Assembly: GCA_016713785.1 (NCBI GenBank)
Contig: JADJOM010000003.1
Span: 372,001 to 436,000 of the forward strand
DNA length: 64,000 bases
DNA from: Gemmatimonadota bacterium
GTDB lineage: Bacteria > Gemmatimonadota > Gemmatimonadetes > Gemmatimonadales > GWC2-71-9
Direction: 5' to 3'
The notes beneath the pieces are model-generated. The model was not told where the DNA came from. It did no database searches and saw only the letters and a program-made list of their open reading frames with translations. A program made the translations under genes and the position numbers. Positions within the stretch are counted from its first letter, which is position 1; every line of letters begins with the position of its first letter. This document shows positions 55,077 through 62,809 of this stretch, piece by piece.

Positions 55077-55755
55077 CGCCGATCGGCACGCCGACGCTGA
55101 AGACCAGGTCCGACTGCATCTTGCCGGGGTAGAAGCCCAGGCTCGCGTCGTCGCCCTTGTCGGGGTCGAACTGGTAGAGGTTGGCCTCGGCGCGGATGTC
55201 GATCGGGAACCGCGGCGTGACGTTGGCGCGCAGGCCGATGCCCGCCACCCCGCCGAAGCTGGTCAGCTTGCCGTCGAGGCCCGGGCCATCCCAGAAGCTG
55301 CCGCCGTGGTGGACCACGATGCCGCCGAGCACGAGGCTCAGGTTGCTGCGGCGCGGCTTGATGACGGCCCGGAGGCTGCCGATCATGACGCTGCCCTTGT
55401 CGGTGGTGGCGAAGTCGAACCCGCCGTTCTGGTTCGGGTCCTCGATCACGAACCGCACGTTGCTGCTCGCGTAGCCGAACGAGCCCTCGGCGGCGATCGT
55501 GGCGCTGACCGGCAGGGTGATCCGCAGGCCGAACATCGCGGTGTTTTCCTGGGAGACCGTGATGTTGGAGGTGCCGGTGCCGCCGATGACGGTCAGGTCG
55601 AAGTCATCGTTGTAGAAGTCGGCGAGGGAGAAGTAGCTGCCCACCCAGGGGGTGATGGAGAACTTGTTCTGGGCGGTGAGGACCGACGGGACCGTCGCGG
55701 CGAACAGCAGCGCCGCCGCGGCCAGGCGCTGGCGCACGGACGTCAAGCGAAACAC
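55069..55755 (-). CDS. Outer-membrane beta-barrel protein
   Basis: A 228-residue protein with a signal peptide (MFRLTSVRQRLAAAALLFAA, then AQ at the cleavage site). It has eight or so amphipathic beta strands with aromatic girdles (NKFSITPWVGSYFSLADFY, then GLRITLPVSATIAAEGSFGY, then DIRAEANLYQFDP). It ends FSVGVPIGGR, not a Phe-terminal porin signature. Family name is not clear; it looks like a small OmpW/OmpA-like barrel of unknown function. It is convergent with the kinase gene. Confidence 0.72.
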   Translation of the reverse strand: MFRLTSVRQRLAAAALLFAATVPSVLTAQNKFSITPWVGSYFSLADFYNDDFDLTVIGGTGTSNITVSQENTAMFGLRITLPVSATIAAEGSFGYASSNVRFVIEDPNQNGGFDFATTDKGSVMIGSLRAVIKPRRSNLSLVLGGIVVHHGGSFWDGPGLDGKLTSFGGVAGIGLRANVTPRFPIDIRAEANLYQFDPDKGDDASLGFYPGKMQSDLVFSVGVPIGGR

Positions 55756-55893
55756 GGAACCCCCTTGGCGTGGGACTGGCGTGGGGACAGAGCGCCCCGG
55801 GAACCGCAGGTAGGATGCGCTCCCGCCGATGGGCTGTCAACTTGGCCACCCCTCCACGATTACTTTCGGACTTGAGCCGCCGAGCCGCCACCC

Positions 55894-57027
55894 ATGCACC
55901 TCTACCTCCACGTCCCCTTCTGCGCCCGCCGCTGCAGCTACTGCGACTTCGCCATCGCGGTCCGCCGGGACGTGCCTTCCCGGCGCTTCGTGGACCAGCT
56001 GCTCCGGGAGTGGCGCGGCTGGGCCGGGTCTGACCGGTTCCCGTCCGCGGCGCCCCTCGCGACCATCTACCTTGGCGGCGGCACGCCCTCGCGGCTCGAG
56101 CCGGCCGAGCTTTCCCGCCTCCTCGCGGCCCTCCGGGCCGAACGGCCGCTCGTGTCCGGCGCGGAGGTGACCCTCGAGGCCAATCCCGACGACGTCACGC
56201 CCGCGTCGGCCGCCGCCTGGGCCGCCGCTGGGGTCAATCGGGTGTCGCTGGGGGTGCAATCCTTCGATCCCGGGGTCCTGTCATGGATGCACCGGACCCA
56301 CGTGGCTGAGCAGGTGCCGGGGGCGGTGCGGGCCCTCCGGGCCGCAGGGATCACCAACCTCTCCCTCGACCTGATCTACGCGCTGCCCGAGGCGCTGGGC
56401 CGCGACTGGGCGGTCGACCTGGAGCGCGCCCTCGAACTCGCCCCCGACCACCTGTCGCTCTACGGGCTCACCGTCGAATCCCACACGCCCCTGGGTCGCT
56501 GGGTGGCCCGTGGCAGTGCGCTTCCCTCCCCGGACGAGCGGTATGCCACTGAATTCCTGGCGGCGCGGGAGCGCCTGACCGGCGCCGGATTCCACCACTA
56601 TGAAGTGTCCAACTACGGCCTCCCCGGCCGGGAGGCGGTCCACAACCGTGCGTACTGGCGGCGGGCGCCCTACCTCGGCCTCGGCCCCTCCGCACACAGC
56701 GCGGTGGGCCAGCGCCGATGGTGGAATCTCCGCGAGTGGGCGGCGTGGAGCGCCGCCGTCGAAGCCGGCGCGCCGACCGTGGCGGCCGAGGAGTGGCTCG
56801 ACGCGGAGGCGCTGCGAGTGGAGGACCTCTACCTCGGGCTCCGCACGGACGGCGGCGTCGCGGAAGGGCGGCTGCCCGGATCACTTGTGCAACTCTGGAC
56901 CGATCACGGCTGGGCCCGCACCGAAGGCGGGCGGGCCTGCCTGACGGGCGAGGGCTGGCTCCGGCTCGATGCGCTCGTGGCCCAGGCCGCCGCGATTCCT
57001 CACCCCCGCGTCACCGATTTGTCATGA
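55894..57027 (+). CDS. hemW: Radical SAM heme chaperone HemW-like
   Basis: A 377-residue radical SAM protein. The iron-sulfur motif is C10-x3-C14-x2-C17 in FCARRCSYCDF, followed by ATIYLGGGTPSRL, LEANPDDVTPASAAAWAAAGV-type block, NRVSLGVQSFDPGVLSWMHRTH and HYEVSNYGLPG. The last two motifs separate HemW from the oxygen-independent coproporphyrinogen oxidase HemN; it probably traffics heme to respiratory enzymes. Two GAGCCGCC octamers lie just before the ATG and there is no clear ribosome site. The gene is preceded by a divergent barrel gene. Confidence 0.85.
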   Translation: MHLYLHVPFCARRCSYCDFAIAVRRDVPSRRFVDQLLREWRGWAGSDRFPSAAPLATIYLGGGTPSRLEPAELSRLLAALRAERPLVSGAEVTLEANPDDVTPASAAAWAAAGVNRVSLGVQSFDPGVLSWMHRTHVAEQVPGAVRALRAAGITNLSLDLIYALPEALGRDWAVDLERALELAPDHLSLYGLTVESHTPLGRWVARGSALPSPDERYATEFLAARERLTGAGFHHYEVSNYGLPGREAVHNRAYWRRAPYLGLGPSAHSAVGQRRWWNLREWAAWSAAVEAGAPTVAAEEWLDAEALRVEDLYLGLRTDGGVAEGRLPGSLVQLWTDHGWARTEGGRACLTGEGWLRLDALVAQAAAIPHPRVTDLS

Positions 57028-57092
57028 GGAGCTGAGGGCCCCTGCAATCGTCGGCCCCGATGATGGGAGCGTCCCCTTCACGGAGCGTGACG

Positions 57093-57806
57093 ATGTTCAG
57101 CGAGCTCATCGAGTCCCGCCGCCGGCCCGGCGCGCTGGGCCGTCAGTCGGTCTTCTCGTTCGTGCTGCACACCGGCCTGGTGCTGGGCGCCATCGGGGCC
57201 ACCCGCAGCCCGGCTCGGGCACCCGAGCCACGGCCCATCGCGGTCGACGTCATCTTCGAGCTGCCCCCGCGCCCGGCCGCCACCGCCAGCCCGGGGCCGG
57301 TGGTGGCCACTCCGGTGCCGGCCCTCCCGACGCCCGACCTCCCCACGATTACGGTGCCGACCCTGTCCCCGACGGACCTCCCGGCGGTGCCCGTCGGGCC
57401 GCCGGTCGATCCCAAGACCCTGGCCGGCGCCCTCCGAGGCGGGGGAGAACTCCTCCCCGGACTTCCCGGCGCCGGCGCTGCCCCGAGCCTCGGCGACGTC
57501 ATGCTCCCGTCCGAGGCCGATCGTGCTCCGGAGCTGGTACCGGACGCGCGGTGCCTCGGGGCGTACCCGGCGGCGCTCCGGTCGATGGGCGTGGGCGGGC
57601 GGGCGGTGCTGCAGTTCGTGGTGGGGCTGGACGGGCGGGTGGACTCCGCCTCGGTCCGGATCGCGAGCAGCAGCCACCCGGCCTTCGGAGCGGCGGCGAA
57701 GGAAGGGGTGCTGTCCGCGAGCTGCCGCTACCGGCCGGGCGAGTACCGCGGACTGCCGGTGCGGGTGCTGGTACAGCAGGCGGCGGCGTTCCGTCTGGGG
57801 GAATAG
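57093..57806 (+). CDS. TonB-like periplasmic protein
   Basis: A 237-residue protein. The short N-terminus (MFSELIESRRRPGALGRQSV) is followed by a hydrophobic stretch (FSFVLHTGLVLGAIGA) as the membrane anchor, a long Pro/Val/Thr-rich linker (about 45-120) and a C-terminal domain with the TonB signature YPAALRSMGVGGRAVLQFVV and VDSASVRIASSSHPAFGAAA. TonB transmits the proton-motive force to outer-membrane receptors. I start at 57093; a frame from 57060 adds 11 residues and is less likely. It follows hemW after 66 bases. ExbB/ExbD are not nearby. Confidence 0.8.
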   Translation: MFSELIESRRRPGALGRQSVFSFVLHTGLVLGAIGATRSPARAPEPRPIAVDVIFELPPRPAATASPGPVVATPVPALPTPDLPTITVPTLSPTDLPAVPVGPPVDPKTLAGALRGGGELLPGLPGAGAAPSLGDVMLPSEADRAPELVPDARCLGAYPAALRSMGVGGRAVLQFVVGLDGRVDSASVRIASSSHPAFGAAAKEGVLSASCRYRPGEYRGLPVRVLVQQAAAFRLGE

Positions 57807-57832
57807 CCTTGGGGGCGCGAGGTGAGAGGGCG

Positions 57833-57872
57833 GAGCCGCCGAGCCGCCGAGCCGCCGAGCCGCCGAGCCGCC
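57833..57872 (+). repeat. Octamer tandem repeat GAGCCGCC x5
   Basis: Five perfect, head-to-tail copies of GAGCCGCC lie between the TonB-like gene and hrcA, followed by related units (CAATCGCC, CTAACCGCC, CTACCGG). The array ends about 40 bases before the hrcA start. Confidence 0.9.
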
Positions 57873-57912
57873 CAATCGCCCTAACCGCCCTACCGGCACT
57901 AGATTACCCCCC

Positions 57913-58947
57913 ATGTCAGCCGACGGCCTGTCCGACCGGGAGATCCGCGTCCTCGAGGCGGTCATCCAGGTCTACATCGAGACTGCGGAGCCCGCGGGGA
58001 GCCAGACCATCGCCCAGCGCTTCCCGCTGGGTGTCTCCTCGGCCACCATCCGCAACACGATGGGCGAGCTCGAGGAGAAGGGCTACCTCTACCATCCGCA
58101 TACCTCCGCGGGCCGGATCCCGACTGACCGGGCCTACCGCTGGTACGTCAACAACCTGGCTGGCCTGGCCCCGCCGAGCAGCGAGGACCAGCGGATGCTC
58201 ACCGCGGAGCTTGGTACCGCCCGCAGCGCGCTGGAGGAGATCCTCCGCCGCGCCGCGCAGGTGCTGGGCGTCCTGACGAACGAGCTGGGGGTGGCGGTGG
58301 CGCCGGCGTTCGACCAGGTGGTGCTCGAGAAGATCGACCTCACCCAGGTGTCCACCGAGCGGCTCCTCCTGGTGTTCCACCTCAAGAGCGGCGCGGTGCG
58401 GACCATCTTCGTCCAGGTCTCCGGCCACCTGCCCGCCGACACCGTGGGCCGGGTGGCGCAGACGCTCAACGAGCGGCTCGCCGGGCTCTCCCTGCAGGAG
58501 ATCCGCACCACGCTCGGCGAGCGGCTGCGTGACGCCGAGCGGACGCCCGGTGACCGCGAACTGCTCAACATCTTCATCGAGGAAGGGGAGGAAATCTTCG
58601 GCCTCCCCTCCGGGACCGACGCGGTGGTGCTGGGGAGCGCCCAGATGCTGGCGGGGCAGCCGGAGTTCGCCACCAGCGGACGGATCCGCGACCTGCTGGA
58701 CCTCACCGAGCGGCGCGACATGCTGCAGCAGGCTCTCGCCGCGCGGCGCGCCAGCGGGCTGACGATCACCATCGGCGGTGAGCACTCGGACACGCGGCTG
58801 ACCGGCTTCACGCTGGTGACCTCGAGTTACCGGTCGGGCGACCTCGCCGGCGTCATCGGCGTGATCGGGCCGACCCGCATGCCCTACGACAAGATCATCG
58901 GACTCGTGGACCACACGAGCCGCCTGGTGGAAGGACTGATGGAGTGA
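57913..58947 (+). CDS. hrcA: Heat-inducible transcription repressor HrcA
   Basis: A 344-residue repressor with an N-terminal winged helix (LSDREIRVLEAVIQVYIETAEPAGSQTIAQ, then VSSATIRNTMGELEEKGYL and HPHTSAGRIPTDRAYR). The GAF-like middle and C-terminal domain end in GVIGPTRMPYDKIIGLVDHTS, the family hallmark. HrcA represses chaperone genes by binding the CIRCE dyad when GroEL is free. I see no CIRCE sequence before hrcA. It overlaps dnaJ by 4 bases (GTGA). Confidence 0.93.
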   Translation: MSADGLSDREIRVLEAVIQVYIETAEPAGSQTIAQRFPLGVSSATIRNTMGELEEKGYLYHPHTSAGRIPTDRAYRWYVNNLAGLAPPSSEDQRMLTAELGTARSALEEILRRAAQVLGVLTNELGVAVAPAFDQVVLEKIDLTQVSTERLLLVFHLKSGAVRTIFVQVSGHLPADTVGRVAQTLNERLAGLSLQEIRTTLGERLRDAERTPGDRELLNIFIEEGEEIFGLPSGTDAVVLGSAQMLAGQPEFATSGRIRDLLDLTERRDMLQQALAARRASGLTITIGGEHSDTRLTGFTLVTSSYRSGDLAGVIGVIGPTRMPYDKIIGLVDHTSRLVEGLME

Positions 58948-60071
58948 GCGAGTACTACGACCTGCTGGGGATCGCGAAAGACGCCTCCGAGGCCGACATC
59001 AAGAAGGCCTACCGGAAGCAGGCGATGGAGCTGCACCCCGACCGCAATCCCTCGCCCGACGCGGAGGAGCGGTTCAAGGAGCTGACCGAGGCCTACGAGG
59101 TCCTCAAGGATCCCGACAAGCGGGCCCGCTACGACCGCTACGGCAAGGCGGGCCTGGGTGGCAACGCCGGCGGCCCGGGGTACGGCGGGTTCCACCACGT
59201 GGACCTCTCCGAGGCGCTCAACATCTTCATGCGCGACTTCGGCGGCTTCGAGGGCCTGTTCGGGCAGGGCGGCCGCGCCGAGCCGCGCCGCGGCCAGGAC
59301 ATCCGGGTCAGCGTGAAGATCTCGCTCACCGAGGTGGCCACCGGCGCGCGGCGCACCATCAAGCTCAAGACCCTCGACCGCTGCGAGACCTGCGACGGCT
59401 CCGGCGCCCGGAAGGGCACCCGGCCCGCCAAGTGCGGAACCTGCGGCGGCAGCGGCGAGGTGCGCCGGGCGGCCCGCAGCATGTTCGGCCAGTTCGTCTC
59501 GGTGAGCCCGTGCCCGACGTGCGCCGGCGAGGGGCTGGTGATCGCCACCCCCTGCGACGAGTGCCGCGGCGAAGGCCGGGTGCGCGCCGACAAGACCGTG
59601 CAGGTGGAGATCCCCGCCGGGGTCTCGGAGAACAACTACCTCACCCTGCGCAACCAGGGCGCGGTGGGGCCCCGCAACACCCCGCCCGGCGACCTGCTCG
59701 TGATGATCGAGATCAAGGACGACGAGCGCTTCGAGCGCGACGGCGACAACCTGGTCTCCGACCTGCCGGTCTCGTTTTCCCAGGCGGCGCTCGGCGTGGC
59801 GGTAAAGGTCCCGACGCCCTACGGCGACGAGGCCGTCACCATTCCGGCCGGCACTCAGGGCGGGACGATCCTCAAGCTCAAGGGCAAGGGGCTGCCGCGC
59901 CTGGGACAGGCGGGCCGCGGCGACCTCCTCCTCCGGGTCCACGTCTGGACCCCGGAGGAGCTCTCCGACGAGCAGCGCCGCCTGTTCCGCGAGCTGGCCC
60001 GCCACGAGGGCGAGCCCCCCAAGCGCGCCGCCGGTTTCTGGTCCAAGCTCAAGGAGGCGCTGGGCGCATGA
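58944..60071 (+). CDS. dnaJ: Chaperone protein DnaJ
   Basis: A 375-residue type I DnaJ. J domain 1-70 with the H-P-D motif in ELHPDRN, then a short G-rich region, four CxxCxGxG zinc motifs between about residues 145 and 220 (CETCDGSG, CGTCGGSG, CPTCAGEG, CDECRGEG), and two beta-barrel C-terminal substrate domains. It stimulates DnaK ATP hydrolysis. The start is GTG overlapping the hrcA stop; GAAGGA lies about 8 bases upstream. DnaK and GrpE are not in this operon. Confidence 0.95.
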   Translation: MSEYYDLLGIAKDASEADIKKAYRKQAMELHPDRNPSPDAEERFKELTEAYEVLKDPDKRARYDRYGKAGLGGNAGGPGYGGFHHVDLSEALNIFMRDFGGFEGLFGQGGRAEPRRGQDIRVSVKISLTEVATGARRTIKLKTLDRCETCDGSGARKGTRPAKCGTCGGSGEVRRAARSMFGQFVSVSPCPTCAGEGLVIATPCDECRGEGRVRADKTVQVEIPAGVSENNYLTLRNQGAVGPRNTPPGDLLVMIEIKDDERFERDGDNLVSDLPVSFSQAALGVAVKVPTPYGDEAVTIPAGTQGGTILKLKGKGLPRLGQAGRGDLLLRVHVWTPEELSDEQRRLFRELARHEGEPPKRAAGFWSKLKEALGA

Positions 60072-60901
60072 GTTACTTCGCGATCGAGGTGCAGGCGCCG
60101 AGCGGGCAGCGGGACGCCCTGGCGACCTGGCTGGTGGAACAGACGGGGCAGGCGGTCGAAGAGCGGGCGGACGGGACGCTGGTCTCGTTCGCCCTCGACC
60201 TTCCGGGCGCGCTCGCCCTCGAGGAGGCCATCGCCTCCTCCCATGGCAGCGAGGTGCACTGCGTCCGGCAGGAACTGGCCGACGTGGACTGGACCACCGC
60301 GTGGCGCGCCGGCCTCGGTGTGCGCCGCGTGGGCCGGTTCAGCATCGTGCCCAGCTGGATCACCCATGCGCCCGGGCCGGACGAGATCGTGCTGCGGCTG
60401 GACCCGGAGATGGCCTTCGGCAGCGGCGAGCACGGCTCCACCCGCTCGGCCCTCGCGCTGCTCGACCGCGTGGTCCGTCCCGGCGACTTCGTGCTCGACC
60501 TGGGCAGCGGCAGCGGCATCCTGTCCATCGCGGCGGTGAAGATCGGCGCGGTGCAGGCGGTCGGCATCGAGGTGGATGGCGAGACCATCCCGATCGCCAC
60601 CGACAACGTGGCCCGCAACGGCGTCACCGGGCGGGTCGAGTTTCTGGAGGGCGATGCCGCCCAGCTCACCCCGCTGCTGCCCCGGGCCCAGGTCGTGGTC
60701 AGCAACATCCTGCGGCTGGTGAACGTGGCGCTGCTCCCCGAGATCCGCGACGCGCTGGCCCCCGGCGGCTCCGCCATCTTCTCCGGCATGGAGCTGGCCG
60801 AGGCCGACCTGTTCCGGCCCGCCCTGCGCGACGGCGGCTTCGTGGTGGCGGAAGAGATCGTGGACGAAGGGTGGTGGGCGGTCCGGGCCACCCGGCGGTG
60901 A
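60068..60901 (+). CDS. prmA: Ribosomal protein L11 methyltransferase PrmA
   Basis: A 277-residue SAM-dependent methyltransferase. Features: the N-terminal substrate-recognition part (MSYFAIEVQAPSGQRDALA), then AFGSGEHGSTRSALALLDRV, the SAM motif LDLGSGSGILSIAAVKIGA, VGIEVDGETIPIATDNVARN, then VVVSNILRLVNVALLP with N-I-L, where many PrmA have N-I-L-A. It is placed between dnaJ and rsmE with 4-base overlaps on both sides, a common bacterial arrangement. Confidence 0.87.
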   Translation: MSYFAIEVQAPSGQRDALATWLVEQTGQAVEERADGTLVSFALDLPGALALEEAIASSHGSEVHCVRQELADVDWTTAWRAGLGVRRVGRFSIVPSWITHAPGPDEIVLRLDPEMAFGSGEHGSTRSALALLDRVVRPGDFVLDLGSGSGILSIAAVKIGAVQAVGIEVDGETIPIATDNVARNGVTGRVEFLEGDAAQLTPLLPRAQVVVSNILRLVNVALLPEIRDALAPGGSAIFSGMELAEADLFRPALRDGGFVVAEEIVDEGWWAVRATRR

Positions 60902-61611
60902 TCACCCTGGTCGTGACCCCGGGGCACCTGGCGCCGGGCTCGCTCGCGCCGGTCCCGGAGGAGGAAGCTCACCACCTGCGGGTGCGCCGCGGCGCCGACG
61001 CCGAGCCGGTGCGGCTGGTGGACGGGCAGGGGACCGTCGCCCAGGGATCGGTGGTGTGGCAGGGCCGCGAGGCGACCGTCCGGGTGGAGCGGGTGGACCG
61101 CCTCCCGGCCCCGGTGCCCCTGTTGCTCGCCGTGGGCGCCGGTGACAAGGAACGCTTCCTCGCGCTGGTGGAAAAGGCCGCTGAACTCGGCGCCACGCTG
61201 GTGGTGCCGCTGGCCACCGAGCGGAGCGGCAGCGTGGCCACCGGCGTGCGGGCCAATCACCTGCCACGGCTCCAGCGCCGGGCCCTCGAGGCGCTCAAGC
61301 AGTGCGGCGCGGCCTGGGCCCCCGAGGTGGCGCCACCGGAGGATCTGGCGCACTTTCTGGCCCGGGCCCTCCCCGCGGCCCGCTGGCTGGCCGACCAGGA
61401 CGGGACCGTGCCGGTCGCGGGCGGGGCCAGCCCGCTGGCGGTGGCGGTGGGGCCCGAGGGAGGCTTCACCGCCGCCGAACGGGAACGGCTGCTGGCCGGG
61501 GGCTTCTCCCCCGTGCGGCTCGGCCCCAACATTCTGCGGTTCGAGACCGCGGCGACCGCCGCGCTCACGGCGGCGTGGGTATCCCGACAGCGAGAGGGCC
61601 ATGGCAGCTGA
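60898..61611 (+). CDS. rsmE: 16S rRNA methyltransferase RsmE
   Basis: A 237-residue SPOUT-class enzyme that methylates U1498 of 16S rRNA at N3. Motifs: HHLRVRRGADAEPVRLVDGQG near the start, the SPOUT knot with LVEKAAELGATLVVPLATERS, RLQRRALEALKQCGAAWAPEV, LAVAVGPEGGFTAAER and LGPNILRFETAATAAL. GTG start at 60898 overlaps the prmA stop. The 3-prime end overlaps the HIT gene by 11 bases. Confidence 0.9.
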   Translation: MITLVVTPGHLAPGSLAPVPEEEAHHLRVRRGADAEPVRLVDGQGTVAQGSVVWQGREATVRVERVDRLPAPVPLLLAVGAGDKERFLALVEKAAELGATLVVPLATERSGSVATGVRANHLPRLQRRALEALKQCGAAWAPEVAPPEDLAHFLARALPAARWLADQDGTVPVAGGASPLAVAVGPEGGFTAAERERLLAGGFSPVRLGPNILRFETAATAALTAAWVSRQREGHGS

Positions 61612-61951
61612 CTGCATCTTCTGCAGGATCGTGGCGGGCGACATCCCGGCGAAGGTCGTCCGCAAGAGCGCCGACGCGGTCGCCTTTCACGACCTCACCC
61701 CGCAGGCGCCCACCCACGTCCTGGTCATCCCCACGACGCACTACGGCGCCGTCCGCGACGCCCGGGGACCCGAGGGCGAGGCGGTGCTGGGCAAGCTGCT
61801 GGCCTTCGCCGCCCTGGTGGCCACCGACCTGGGCCTGGACCAGGGGGGCTACCGGCTGGTGACCAACACCGGCGCCGATGGCGGGCAGTCGGTCTTCCAC
61901 CTGCACCTGCACCTGCTCGGTGGCCGCCGCCTCGGCTGGCCTCCGGGGTAG
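61601..61951 (+). CDS. HIT-family nucleotide hydrolase (HinT-like)
   Basis: A 116-residue protein with the start ADCIFCRIVAGDIPAKVV, a C-x-x-C zinc pair, then HVLVIPTTHYGAV and the catalytic triad QSVFHLHLHLLGGR (His-x-His-x-His). HinT-type enzymes hydrolyse purine nucleoside phosphoramidates. It is the last gene of the hrcA-dnaJ-prmA-rsmE-HIT operon, a common grouping in this lineage by my reading of gene order. Confidence 0.9.
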   Translation: MAADCIFCRIVAGDIPAKVVRKSADAVAFHDLTPQAPTHVLVIPTTHYGAVRDARGPEGEAVLGKLLAFAALVATDLGLDQGGYRLVTNTGADGGQSVFHLHLHLLGGRRLGWPPG

Positions 61952-61954
61952 GGC

Positions 61955-62809
61955 ATGAAGCGCTCCTTCTTCGGCTACCTGCGGGCCGCCTTCAGCGCCA
62001 AGCCGTTCGGGATGTTCGTCGCCCCGAACTGGATCGGGCTGGCGGCGTTCGGCGTGCTGGGCCTCACCAACCCCGGCTTCTGGCTGGTGGGCGCCGGGCT
62101 CGAGCTGGCCTACCTCCTGGGCCTCGCCAGCAACGGCCGGTTCCAGCGGGTGATCGACCGCCGCGCCACCGACGGAAGCGAGGCGGAGTGGAAGGCGCGG
62201 ATGGAAGCCATGGTCCGGCGCCTGACCGACACCGACCAGGCCCGGTACGTCGCGTTCGTCTCCCGCTGCCGCACCATCCTGGACCAGTTTGCCCAGCAGG
62301 ACCCCACCGGCTCCACCGCGAAGGTGCAGAGCGAGAACCTGAGCAAGCTCATCTGGGTGTACCTGCGGCTGCTGCTGGCGCGGCGGGCGATGAGCCGGGT
62401 GCTCAAGGAGCCCACCCTGGGCGAGACCCAGGAGATCGAGCACCGCCTGGCCGAGGTGCGGGCGCGGCTGGCCGACCCGGCCATGGGCGAGGACCTGCGG
62501 AAGAGCCTCTCCAGCCAGGCGGAGATCCTGGAGCAGCGGGTAGCCCAGCGGCGCGAGGGGCGGGAGAAGCTCGACTTCCTCGAGGCCGAGATCCTGCGGA
62601 TCCAGGAACAGGTGGAACTGCTGCGCGAGCAGGCCGCCCTCTCCACCGACGCCGATGGCCTCTCGGCCCGCCTCGACGAGATCACCGGGAGCCTGGGCGG
62701 CGCCTCGCAGTGGATCTCCGACCAGCAGAAGCTGTACGGCTCGCTCGACGACCTGCTGGACGAGCCGCCTCCCGCCGCCGCGCGGATCGCCATCCGGGAA
62801 GGCCGATGA
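61955..62809 (+). CDS. Membrane-anchored coiled-coil protein, unknown
   Basis: A 284-residue protein I do not recognise. The N-terminal 70 residues hold two membrane helices (about 22-38 and 42-58) with a Phe/Ala-rich lead (MKRSFFGYLRAAFSAKPFGM). From about residue 70 it is almost all helix: Arg/Glu/Leu coiled coil (RRLTDTDQARYVAFVSRCRT, then EIEHRLAEVRARLADPAMG, then EILRIQEQVELLREQAAL). The end is DLLDEPPPAAARIAIREGR. It starts 3 bases after the HIT gene and its stop overlaps the AAA gene start by 4 bases, so it is translationally coupled to that ATPase. A physical partnership with the ATPase is plausible but unproved. Confidence 0.8.
   Translation: MKRSFFGYLRAAFSAKPFGMFVAPNWIGLAAFGVLGLTNPGFWLVGAGLELAYLLGLASNGRFQRVIDRRATDGSEAEWKARMEAMVRRLTDTDQARYVAFVSRCRTILDQFAQQDPTGSTAKVQSENLSKLIWVYLRLLLARRAMSRVLKEPTLGETQEIEHRLAEVRARLADPAMGEDLRKSLSSQAEILEQRVAQRREGREKLDFLEAEILRIQEQVELLREQAALSTDADGLSARLDEITGSLGGASQWISDQQKLYGSLDDLLDEPPPAAARIAIREGR

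Noticed and set aside
57833..57872. CRISPR array
   Set aside because: Units are 8 bases and head-to-tail with no spacers and no cas genes.
57807..57912. CIRCE heat-shock operator before hrcA
   Set aside because: No TTAGCACTC/GAGTGCTAA dyad was found; the gap is mainly octamer repeats.
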